From DASRJG01 sp032124015 (GTDB lineage Bacteria > Acidobacteriota > Polarisedimenticolia > Polarisedimenticolales > DASRJG01): 28,713 nucleotides of DNA. Numbering within the stretch: the first letter of the stretch is position 1; each line of letters opens with the position of its first letter. Shown here piece by piece: positions 16,244-23,149 of this stretch. Location: assembly GCA_032124015.1 (NCBI GenBank), contig JAQBEH010000030.1:1-28713 (forward strand). The letters are read 5' to 3'. The notes beneath the pieces are model-generated. The model had not been told where the DNA came from, ran no database searches, and worked only from the letters and a program-made list of their open reading frames with translations. Both the position numbers and the translations under genes were made by a program.

Positions 16244-16471
16244 GCGGCCTGCGCGTCGCTCTCGAAATGGGCTGGGGGCAGTGTAAAGGCTACTTCGCCG
16301 TGAGTGTCAAGCAAATTCTGCCGCCGATGGGATTGCATCGATGCTTGGCGTGTTCGTTGAATCGCGTAGTTATTCCATATATCGTGATATTTCTTGAACG
16401 TGTGGGTTTGGATGTGGTGTACCATGTGGGCGTAAATAGAGTTACAGTCTATAAACATCCAGGAGATGCCC
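16244..16471 (+). promoter_or_regulatory. AT-rich upstream region of the recombinase operon
   Basis: The 228-bp gap holds no gene I can support. From about 16360 to 16460 the base composition is much richer in A/T than the surroundings, as expected for a promoter. A perfect small dyad ATATC-GT-GATAT lies at 16379-16390, with TTGAAC right after it (16394-16399), which could be a -35 box or part of an operator. No convincing -10 box could be fixed by eye. The HTH gene product directly downstream is a natural candidate to bind here (inference). Confidence 0.4.
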
Positions 16472-16939
16472 ATGGCGAAGCGCAAGGCCCCCGACGGGAA
16501 GAACGAGGCGCTACGGCGGAGCGGGAGCCTCAACCCGCATCCCGAAAAGATCCGCGACGAGCTCTTCACCACGGTCGACTTCTTCGACGCGCGCGATCTG
16601 GTTCAGGTCAAGTACGAAATGGTGCGTCGCGTTCGTGTCGACGGACAGCATGTCAATCGCAGTGCCACCGCTTTCGGCTTCTCGCGCCCGTCGTTCTACA
16701 AGGCCCAGGCGGCTTTCGCACAAGGCGGCCTGCCCGCTCTGGTTCCGAAGAAGCCCGGACCGCGCCGTGCACACAAGCTGAGCGACGAAGTGGTCGACTT
16801 CCTCGAGCGATCGCTATCCGACGATGCCTCGCTGCGCCCAAGGGACCTGGCACGCAGGATCGAGGAGCGCTTTGGGGTTTCGTCCCACCCGCGAAGCATC
16901 GAGCGCGCCCTGGCTCGGCGGGAAAAAAAACGGCGGTAA
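16472..16939 (+). CDS. Helix-turn-helix protein of the element
   Basis: This 155-residue protein has its start chosen at ATG 16472, since AGGAG lies at 16461-16465 with 6-nt spacing; an ATG at 16466 overlaps that site and is less likely. After a basic N-terminus comes a helical region and an HTH at about residues 58-85 (VNRSATAFGFSRPSFYKAQ, then GGLPAL). A Pro/Lys/Arg linker (PKKPGPRRAHKL) follows, then a second helical DNA-binding-like segment (LRPRDLARRIEERFGV) and a KKRR end. This resembles the DNA-binding half of transposase-like HTH proteins but has no DDE domain. It may regulate the operon or steer recombinase direction. An A8 run at 16923-16930 precedes the stop and could allow a -1 slip into the next ORF. 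It is not a remnant of the host transposase. Confidence 0.8.
   Translation: MAKRKAPDGKNEALRRSGSLNPHPEKIRDELFTTVDFFDARDLVQVKYEMVRRVRVDGQHVNRSATAFGFSRPSFYKAQAAFAQGGLPALVPKKPGPRRAHKLSDEVVDFLERSLSDDASLRPRDLARRIEERFGVSSHPRSIERALARREKKRR
16923..16930 (+). promoter_or_regulatory. A8 run, candidate -1 slippage site
   Basis: Eight consecutive A residues lie three codons before the HTH stop (GAA AAA AAA CGG CGG TAA). A shift of -1 here leaves the zero frame and enters the frame that is open to 17235, fusing the HTH protein through a Thr/Ala-rich linker to the small ORF (about 254 aa in total). A-runs of this kind are known slippage sites in IS3- and IS1-type transposase genes. Confidence 0.45.
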
Positions 16940-16980
16940 CCCCGTCCGACACCGCCGCAACAGCCGCGAGCGCCCCGCTG

Positions 16981-17235
16981 GTGGCCGGCTACGAGGATCT
17001 CCGCCGTCGCGTGATCGCGGGCGGTGGGTCGGGCTCTCGTCTCGGGCTTGCGCTTCTCCTGCGCGAGGGGATCGCGGCTTGGATTGCGGGATGGTCCCGG
17101 TGCCCTGGGATCGTCCCCTCGGTTGAAGCCGAGCGCGGATCGCCCGAGGAGGTTCTCCCCGACGAGAGTTGCGCCGATGTGGTTCGGTTGCTGGCCCACA
17201 TGGTCTTGATCGGTCTGGAGGAGAAGCGAGCATGA
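16981..17235 (+). CDS. Small element ORF between the HTH gene and the recombinase
   Basis: The frame encodes about 84 residues from the first in-frame GTG (16981): AGYEDLRRRVIAG, then GLALLLREGIAAWIAGW, a Pro/Glu-rich stretch, and ADVVRLLAHMVLIGLEEKRA at the end. It is helical and of ordinary composition. There is no ribosome binding site before the GTG, and the frame is open upstream to the A8 run. It may therefore be translated only as the C-terminal domain of a frameshift fusion with the HTH protein, or by coupling. Its TGA overlaps the ATG of the recombinase (ATGA, 17232-17235), tying the genes into one operon. Family not recognised. Confidence 0.55.
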   Translation: MAGYEDLRRRVIAGGGSGSRLGLALLLREGIAAWIAGWSRCPGIVPSVEAERGSPEEVLPDESCADVVRLLAHMVLIGLEEKRA

Positions 17236-19325
17236 GATCCGAGGCGCACCAGAAGGTCACCGCAAGCCATCTGAAGCGGGACGCGTATCTGTACGTCCGT
17301 CAGTCCACGGTCCGGCAGGTGTTCGAGAACACGGAGAGCACCAAGCGGCAGTATGCCTTGCGGGAGCGCGCCGTGAGCCTGGGTTGGCCGATCGAGCGCG
17401 TGGTGGTCATCGACAGTGACCAAGGACAATCTGGCGCATCGGCCGCCGATCGATTGGGCTTCCAGCGCTTGGTGGCCGAGGTCGGCATGGGTCGTGCCGG
17501 CATCGTGCTTGGGCTGGAGGTTTCCCGTCTGGCCCGCAACTCGAGCGACTGGCACCGCCTGCTGGAGATCTGCGCGCTCTCCGCCACGCTCATTCTCGAC
17601 GAGGACGGCATCTACAATCCGTGCGACTTCAACGACCGTTTGTTGCTTGGGCTGAAGGGCACGATGAGCGAAGCCGAGCTCCACGTGCTGCGAGCACGGC
17701 TTCGAGGCGGGATCTTGAACAAGGCTCGTCGAGGCGAGTTGCAGTGCCCCGTGCCGGTGGGGCTGGTCTACGATTCCGGTGGCAAAGTCGTGTTGGATCC
17801 GGACCGGCAGGTCCAAGAGAGCATCCACCACTTCTTTCGGACGTTTCAGCGCGGCGGTTCCGCTCGCGCTGCGGTCAAGACGTTTCGGCAAGAGCAACTG
17901 TTGTTTCCGCGCCGCATACGAAGGGGGTTACGCAAGGGTGAGCTGTGCTGGGGCCCCCTGATTCACTGGCGGGCGTTGCAAGTGCTTCACAATCCGCGCT
18001 ACGCGGGCGCCTTCGTTTTCGGTCGGCACCGTACCCGTCCACGACCCGACGGCAAGAGTACCGTCGAGGTGGTGCCCCGAGAAGATTGGCTCGTCTTGCT
18101 GCCGGACACGCACGCCGGATACATCTCGTGGCAGGAGTACGAGGACAACCAACGACGGTTGCGCGAAGGCGCCCAGGCCCAGGGAAAAGATCGTCGTAAG
18201 AGCCCGCCGCGAGAGGGGCCGGCCCTGCTTCAGGGGATGGTGATGTGCGGTGTCTGTGGCACGCGCATGACGGTCCGCTATCACGCGCGACACGGCGACC
18301 TCTACCCTGACTACGTCTGTCAGCGAGATGGAATCCAGACGGCCAGGAAGATTTGCCAGAACATCCCCGGCTCCGGAATCGACGAGGCGATCGGGACGTT
18401 GTTGGTGGAGACGGTCACGCCCGTGGCGCTGGAGGTCGCGCTGCGCGTCCAGGAAGAGCTCGAGTCGCGCATCGATGAAGCCGATCGCCTGCGCCACAAG
18501 CAGGTCGAGCGCGCTCGGTACGAAGCCGACCTGGCCCGGCGGCGCTACATGCAGGTCGATCCGGACAACCGACTCGTGACTGACACGCTCGAGGCCGAAT
18601 GGAACGAGAAGCTCCGGGTGCTTGCCGACGTCCAGGAACAGTATGAGAAGCAGCGCGCCGCCGATCGCAGCACCATCGGCGAGGAGCAACGGGCTCGGGT
18701 CCTCGCCCTCGCGATCGATTTCCCTCGGCTCTGGCAAAATCCAAGGACGCCCCAACGCGACCGCAAGCGCATGGTGCGACTGCTGATCGAGGACGTCACG
18801 CTCATCAAGGGCGATGACATCACCGCCCACGTCCGGTTCAAGGGAGGTACGACGAAGAGCCTCGCCCTGCCCCTACCGCCTTCGGCGTGGCAGATGCGGC
18901 AGACCTCACCCGAGGTTGTGAGGGAAATCGATGGCCTCCTCGAAGAGCACACCGAGGTAAAGATCGCCGCGATCCTCAACAGGCGTGGTATCACCTCCGG
19001 AGAGGGCAAACCGTTTCACCGACTGATCGTCAAGAACGTCCGACGTGCCTACAACCTGAAGAGCCGCTACCAGCGGCTTCGTGAGAAAGGCATGCTGACC
19101 ATCGAGGAAATTGCAGGTCTGCTCGGCGTCACCAATGGCACCGTCAAGCAATGGCGCAATCACGCACTCCTACGGGCCGAGCACTACAACGACAAGAGCG
19201 AGTGCCTCTACGAACACCCCGGCGACAGGCCGCCGGTCAAGAGCCAGGGCCGTAAGCTCTCCGGACGGGGGCGTTTCCCCAAGGTCCAGCCGAACCGTGC
19301 GAAGGAGGTGCAGTGTGAAGCCTGA
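17232..19325 (+). CDS. Large serine recombinase (resolvase/invertase superfamily)
   Basis: This 697-residue site-specific recombinase catalyses integration and excision through a phosphoserine-DNA intermediate. Its start is ATG 17232, overlapping the previous stop and with GGAGGAG at 17217-17223; a longer frame from 17169 lacks support. The catalytic domain has AYLYVRQSTVRQV with the nucleophilic Ser at about residue 26, GQSGASAADRLGFQ, EVSRLARNSSDWHRL and GTMSEAELHVLRARL. The recombinase domain includes LHNPRYAGAFVFGRHR. A zinc ribbon follows (CGVCGTRMTV, later a second Cys pair), then a coiled-coil-like charged helix. The C-terminus carries an HTH-like MLTIEEIAGLLGVTNGTVKQ. All key residues are present, so it looks active. 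The last codons overlap the start of the circle-encoded DUF5372 gene. Confidence 0.93.
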   Translation: MRSEAHQKVTASHLKRDAYLYVRQSTVRQVFENTESTKRQYALRERAVSLGWPIERVVVIDSDQGQSGASAADRLGFQRLVAEVGMGRAGIVLGLEVSRLARNSSDWHRLLEICALSATLILDEDGIYNPCDFNDRLLLGLKGTMSEAELHVLRARLRGGILNKARRGELQCPVPVGLVYDSGGKVVLDPDRQVQESIHHFFRTFQRGGSARAAVKTFRQEQLLFPRRIRRGLRKGELCWGPLIHWRALQVLHNPRYAGAFVFGRHRTRPRPDGKSTVEVVPREDWLVLLPDTHAGYISWQEYEDNQRRLREGAQAQGKDRRKSPPREGPALLQGMVMCGVCGTRMTVRYHARHGDLYPDYVCQRDGIQTARKICQNIPGSGIDEAIGTLLVETVTPVALEVALRVQEELESRIDEADRLRHKQVERARYEADLARRRYMQVDPDNRLVTDTLEAEWNEKLRVLADVQEQYEKQRAADRSTIGEEQRARVLALAIDFPRLWQNPRTPQRDRKRMVRLLIEDVTLIKGDDITAHVRFKGGTTKSLALPLPPSAWQMRQTSPEVVREIDGLLEEHTEVKIAAILNRRGITSGEGKPFHRLIVKNVRRAYNLKSRYQRLREKGMLTIEEIAGLLGVTNGTVKQWRNHALLRAEHYNDKSECLYEHPGDRPPVKSQGRKLSGRGRFPKVQPNRAKEVQCEA

Positions 19326-19330
19326 TCCTT
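19302..19330 (+). promoter_or_regulatory. Detached 5' end of the DUF5372 gene: SD, GTG start, five codons
   Basis: A full Shine-Dalgarno AAGGAGG (19302-19308) is followed after 6 nt by GTG at 19315, then AAG CCT GAT CCT and the core T. In the integrated copy this frame runs into transposase DNA and stops at 19405-19407 after 30 codons. In the circular form the next codons are TGG ACG AAG CTG of the left end, giving the complete DUF5372 frame. The start overlaps the recombinase stop (TGA 19323-19325) by 11 nt. Confidence 0.7.
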
Positions 19331-19341
19331 CAGGTTTGGTG
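19307..19341 (+). other. Right attachment junction (attR-like)
   Basis: The right element arm ends GCCTGATCC, followed by the TT core at 19329-19330 and then transposase sequence CAGGTTTGG. Read on the minus strand, transposase codons CCA AAC CTG AA are followed by GGATCAGGCT of the element. The outer six matched positions of the arm (GGTGCA, 19307-19312) are also part of the DUF5372 translation start. Confidence 0.7.
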
Positions 19342-19738
19342 ATCGCGGCGGCAGTCGAACAGGCTCGATCCCGGCTCCCGCCAACAGGGTGCGAAACCCC
19401 GTCGTGAACTTCGCATCACGATCCATCAGACAGAATCGCTTCTCGCACAAGCACCCATCGATCGAATCTGTGAGGTTCCTCCCGACTTGCCTAATCCAGG
19501 CCTCGTCTGGGCCCGGCGTCATGCCCGCGAAATGAACGCGACGGCTGCGCAGTTCGATTGCGAACAGGACGTACATCGTGACGAGACCGCGTCGACCCCA
19601 CAGTTCGACGGTCGTGAAATCGATGGCGGCAATCGTCGACCAGTGAGCGCCCAGGAAGGTGCGCCACTACCTTCAGGATATCGGATGAGAGCGGGCGATT
19701 CCATCGCCGCTCGTCATCCGCGTTGCGTGTCCCTGGAG
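19331..19738 (-). pseudogene. DDE (rve-type) transposase, N-terminal piece, split and truncated
   Basis: On the minus strand the frame reads WRTFLGAHWSTIAAIDF, TVELWGRRGLVTMYVLFAIEL and DEAWIRQVGRNLTD. It then reads FCLMDRDAKFTTGF and GIEPVRLPPRSPNL, ending at the TT core. It carries the first catalytic Asp (AAIDF) and the second (MDRDAKF). The Glu is on the other piece; after rejoining, 34 residues separate the MD Asp from the Glu, close to the D-35-E spacing of the IS3-like rve group. Upstream of WRTFL the frame has TAG (19667-19669) and TGA (19673-19675), and the N-terminal HTH part is missing because prfC starts its 3' end at 19739. The transposase was therefore probably already a relic, or became one after the insertion. 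Confidence 0.85.
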
Positions 19739-21346
19739 TTAGCCGAGCCGGCGGAATTCTACGCCAGGATTGCGCTCCACGCAGTAGTCGACGTCGCGCA
19801 GCGAGCGAAACAGAACGATCAGGCGCCCGGCGCCGTCGTGAAGCTTCGGCACGCCTTGGTAGGGCCAAAGCATCTCCGCGATCACGGCCGGGTCGGCAAC
19901 GATGAAGCGTGCGGCCACGTACGGAAGGCGTTCGATCGACGCGGCGACGCCGTACTCGCTTTCCAGGCGGGACACGACGACGTCGAACTGCAACTCACCC
20001 ACGGCGGCCAGGATGATGTCTCGCCGGCCGCCATCCGCGGCGACGAGGAGCTGAATCGCACCTTCCTCTTCGAGCTGTTTCATCCCGCGGTGAAACCGCT
20101 TGGACTTGTCGACGGCGACGCTCCGGATGACCGCGAAGCACTCCGGCTCGAACTTCGGGATGGCGTCGAAGCGCACGGACGCATCTTCGCTCACCGTGTC
20201 GCCGATCACGAATACGCCCGGATTGACCACACCGACGACATCGCCCGGCAGGGCCTCTTCGACCGTCTCGCGATCGCGGGCGAAGAGCCGATGAGGCCGC
20301 GTCATCCGGATCTCGCGGTCGAGGCGCGCGTGGTGCACGAGCATGTCCTTCCGGAATCGGCCCGAGCAGACTCGCATGAAGGCCATCCGGTCGCGATGCT
20401 TGGGATCCATGTTCGCTTGGATCTTGAACACGAAGGCCGAAAAGGAATCGGTCGCGGGGTCGATGCTCCGGCCGTCGCTCAGGCGGGCGGCCGGCGGGGG
20501 CGCGAGATCGACGAGCGCCGTGAGAAACGGCTCGACGCCGAAGTTGTTCAACGCGCTGCCGAAGAAAACCGGTGTCGCTTTCTCGTGGAGAAAATCATCC
20601 CGGTCGAACGCATGGCTCGCGGTGTCGAGCAGAGCGACGTCGTCTCGAAGCGAAACCGCGGCCTCGTCGCCCAACTCGGCCACGAGGCGGGCATCGTGGA
20701 GCGGCACCGCGACGACCGGGGCGCGGCGCTCGTTGCGCTCGGTCCGCTGAAACCGGAGGACTTCCTGACGGTTGCGATCGTAGACGCCCTGAAATCGGGA
20801 GCCTTGGCCGATCGGCCAGTTCATCGGAACGGCCGTGATGCCGAGCACGCTCTCGATTTCGTCGAGCAGATCGAACGGAGCCCGGCCCTCCTGGTCGAGC
20901 TTGTTGATGAACGTGAGGATCGGCAGCCCGCGGGTGCGGCAAACCGCAAAGAGCTTGAGCGTCTGCGGTTCGATGCCCTTGACGCTGTCCAAAACCATGA
21001 CCGCGCTGTCCACGGCCATCAGGGTGCGATACGTGTCTTCGCTGAAGTCTTGGTGTCCCGGGGTGTCCAGCAGGTTCAGCAGCCGGCCCTCGTACTCGAA
21101 CTGCAAGGCGGTCGTCGTGATCGAGATGCCACGCTGCTGTTCGAGCGCCATCCAGTCCGACGTGGCATGCCGGCGGTTCTTGCGGCCGCGGACGGCACCG
21201 GCGAGATCGACGGCGCCTGAATAGAGCAAGAGCTTTTCCGTGAGCGTCGTTTTGCCGGCGTCGGGGTGCGAGATGATCGCGAACGTGCGCCGGCGCCCCA
21301 CCTCGTGGACGAGGCTTCCGTCATGAACTTGGCCCACGTCGCTCAC
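19739..21346 (-). CDS. prfC: Peptide chain release factor 3
   Basis: This is a translational GTPase that recycles RF1/RF2 from the ribosome after termination. The 535-residue protein has all G motifs: SHPDAGKTTLTEKLL (P-loop), the switch sequence QRGISITTT, DTPGHQDFSEDTYRTL and NKLDQEGR. The RF3-specific GRKNRRHATSDWMALE lies between the P-loop and switch I. Domain II and the C-terminal domain (FDAIPKFEPECFA, VVVSRLESEYGV) are present, and the length is close to the E. coli protein (529). It starts at GTG 21346 behind a G-rich stretch. Its stop directly abuts the transposase relic, so the last few residues may have been replaced by the junction, though the end (NPGVEFRRLG) looks normal. It follows sthA on the same strand with a gap of 238 nt. 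Confidence 0.95.
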   Translation of the reverse strand: MSDVGQVHDGSLVHEVGRRRTFAIISHPDAGKTTLTEKLLLYSGAVDLAGAVRGRKNRRHATSDWMALEQQRGISITTTALQFEYEGRLLNLLDTPGHQDFSEDTYRTLMAVDSAVMVLDSVKGIEPQTLKLFAVCRTRGLPILTFINKLDQEGRAPFDLLDEIESVLGITAVPMNWPIGQGSRFQGVYDRNRQEVLRFQRTERNERRAPVVAVPLHDARLVAELGDEAAVSLRDDVALLDTASHAFDRDDFLHEKATPVFFGSALNNFGVEPFLTALVDLAPPPAARLSDGRSIDPATDSFSAFVFKIQANMDPKHRDRMAFMRVCSGRFRKDMLVHHARLDREIRMTRPHRLFARDRETVEEALPGDVVGVVNPGVFVIGDTVSEDASVRFDAIPKFEPECFAVIRSVAVDKSKRFHRGMKQLEEEGAIQLLVAADGGRRDIILAAVGELQFDVVVSRLESEYGVAASIERLPYVAARFIVADPAVIAEMLWPYQGVPKLHDGAGRLIVLFRSLRDVDYCVERNPGVEFRRLG

Positions 21347-21584
21347 TGCAAACCCCCGATAGCGGCCCTGGTATCCGGCGGGCGCACGATAGCCGATCGG
21401 CCCGGGGAGCCCCAGGAATCCAGCTGATTTCGTCGTGCTTTCGCTTATTCCAGGCGTCCCAACACCTGGGAGGGGGCTCGATCGTCGATCCTGGCCGATC
21501 CTAGGCGGCCGTTTCCTGCACGGGAGGCCTCAAAAACCACCGGATTGGACTTTGCGCAGTAAAAAACGTCGCGAATGCGCAGTT
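21347..21584 (-). other. Intergenic region between sthA and prfC
   Basis: I see no gene here. On the minus strand it begins with TGCGCA repeated around a T6 run just after the sthA stop, a weak hairpin. Near 21449-21468 there is a second hairpin, CCAGGCGT pairing with ACACCTGG with one mismatch. Either could end sthA transcription, and the prfC promoter should lie in the rest; no clear boxes were recognised. Confidence 0.35.
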
Positions 21585-23021
21585 TTAGCGGGAGGCGAGA
21601 AGGGTGGGGCCGGCCTTTGATGCGGGTACGGTCGCCTGGGCCCGCAGCCGGTTGATCCCGTCGAGGGCTGCCACGCGATAGCACTCGGCGAAGGTTGGAT
21701 AGTTGAAGACGCTGGCGACGAAGTAGTCGATCGTTCCGTTGAACGCGATGACCGCCTGTCCGATGTGGATCAACTCCGTCGCGCCGCTGCCTAGCGCGTG
21801 CACGCCGAAAAGCCGCCGGGTCTCCGGGTCGAAGAGGATCTTGAGCAGTCCGTCGTGGTCACCGACGAGGTCGCCGCGAGCGATCTCGCGATAGTGCGCT
21901 CGACCGGCTGCGAACGGCACGCCGTCGGTTTTGAGTTGCTCCTCGCTCTTTCCGACCATCGAGATCTCGGGAATGGTGTAGATGCCGAACGGGAGCAATT
22001 CCGGAAAGCTTTCGACGGGGATCCCGAACGCATGAGAACCGGCGATGCGGCCCTGCTCCATGCTCGTGCTCGCGAGGCTGGGAAAACCGATCACGTCGCC
22101 GACCGCGTAGATGTGGGGAACCGCGGTCTGGTAGTTTGCGTTGACGGCCAACTGGCCGCCTTTCCCGGCCGCGAGTCCGGCGCGTTCGAGCCGCAAGGCC
22201 GCAGTCGCGGACACGCGCCCCTGGACGTAGAGGATGGCGTCGGTCTCCAGCCGTTCTCCGCCGGCGAGAGTGACGGTCAGGACCGGGGATGCCGTGTCGA
22301 TCGCGGCAATATCCTCGGCCATCCGCAGGCGAACGCCCCTCCCGCGCATGCGATCGGCGAGCGTGGCGGCCATTTCCCGATCGAGGAAAGTGAGCAGCTC
22401 GCGGCGGCGGTCGGTCACGTCCACCGATACGCCCAGGTTCGCAAAGATGCACGCGTACTCGACGCCGATGACCCCGGCGCCGACGATCAGCATGCGCTTC
22501 GGCAGGCGGGACAGACCCAAGATCGTGCTCGAGTCGAAAACGCGCTCGTCGTCGAACGGGATCACGGGGGGACGCAAGGGCTCGGCACCCACAGCGACGA
22601 CGATCCGGTCCGCGGCGAACACGCGTTCGCCGGCGTCGGTCGTCACCGAGACCGAACGATCGGAAACAAACGACGCCTCACCGCGGATCAATGTGATGCC
22701 GTTTCGGGCCATCTGCTCGCGGACGACCCTGGTTTCCGTGGCGACGATCGCGGCCGTATGAGAGATCAGATCCTCGACACCGAGGTTTTCGTCCAGCTCA
22801 ACGCGGAGGCCGTTGACCCCGCGGGCCCGAAGCCCCGAAAGCATGAGGACCGCCTCGCGCAGAGCCTTGCTCGGGATCGTTCCCGAGTGGACGCACACAC
22901 CGCCGACCTCTCCGCCACGCTCGACGACGAGCACACGTCGACCCGCTTTCGCTGCTGCAACGGCGGCCTTTTGGCCGGCCGGCCCGCTGCCGATGACGAT
23001 GAGCTCGTACGATGCATCCAC
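21585..23021 (-). CDS. sthA: Soluble (Si-specific) pyridine nucleotide transhydrogenase
   Basis: This cytoplasmic FAD flavoprotein moves hydride between NADPH and NAD+. The 478-residue sequence has the FAD motif GSGPAGQKAAVAAAKAG near the N-terminus. The active-site segment GGVCVHSGTIPSKALR has only one Cys: the CxxxxC disulfide of the dihydrolipoamide dehydrogenase family has Thr in the second position, which is the hallmark of SthA. The NAD motif is GAGVIGVEYACIFANLGV, the second FAD motif is YAVGDVIGFP, and the dimer-interface end has the PTFAECYRVAALDG type. It starts with GTG 23021 and diverges from the kinase gene, with about 128 bp between for both promoters. An alternative label as a generic lipoamide dehydrogenase-like oxidoreductase is unlikely. 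Confidence 0.92.
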   Translation of the reverse strand: MDASYELIVIGSGPAGQKAAVAAAKAGRRVLVVERGGEVGGVCVHSGTIPSKALREAVLMLSGLRARGVNGLRVELDENLGVEDLISHTAAIVATETRVVREQMARNGITLIRGEASFVSDRSVSVTTDAGERVFAADRIVVAVGAEPLRPPVIPFDDERVFDSSTILGLSRLPKRMLIVGAGVIGVEYACIFANLGVSVDVTDRRRELLTFLDREMAATLADRMRGRGVRLRMAEDIAAIDTASPVLTVTLAGGERLETDAILYVQGRVSATAALRLERAGLAAGKGGQLAVNANYQTAVPHIYAVGDVIGFPSLASTSMEQGRIAGSHAFGIPVESFPELLPFGIYTIPEISMVGKSEEQLKTDGVPFAAGRAHYREIARGDLVGDHDGLLKILFDPETRRLFGVHALGSGATELIHIGQAVIAFNGTIDYFVASVFNYPTFAECYRVAALDGINRLRAQATVPASKAGPTLLASR

Positions 23022-23149
23022 TTCCGAATGAACCTAGGTCCCGTCGTGATGGAGGGCAACCCGCCGCGGACTTGGTCTTGGTGAAAAATGGATGTCGTCA
23101 AGATCCTTCAAAACAAGGGAACTGCCGGCAACTGAGCTACATTAGGCCG

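Larger units (their letters stand above)
15951..19328 (+). mobile_element. Serine-recombinase integrative element inserted in a transposase gene
   Basis: The limits were derived from three independent signs that agree on the same TT dinucleotide (15949-15950 and 19329-19330). First, deleting 3380 bp with one TT restores the transposase frame. Second, the two element ends are imperfect inverted repeats around TT. Third, the two ends joined as a circle form a continuous DUF5372-like gene. Cargo, all on the plus strand: the DUF5372 body, an HTH gene, a small ORF and a large serine recombinase. There is no DDE transposase or tyrosine integrase of its own. A conserved 2-bp core with no longer target duplication fits large serine recombinase chemistry. 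I do not know a named family for it. Confidence 0.85.

Noticed and set aside
16240..16980. Separate gene starting at GTG 16240 right after the DUF5372 stop
   Set aside because: The frame over 16240-16930 is Arg-rich and antisense-like in composition; only its part after 16931 looks protein-like, and that is explained by the small ORF or the slippage fusion.
15938..19345. CGATC-containing dyad in the reconstructed empty target site
   Set aside because: The two half-sites are 3 and 7 bases from the TT core, so they are not symmetric about the crossover point and are probably chance.
23012..23149. Earlier start for the second kinase at 23012
   Set aside because: It would overlap the start of sthA and add a sequence unlike kinase N-termini; ATG 23150 matches the paralogue.
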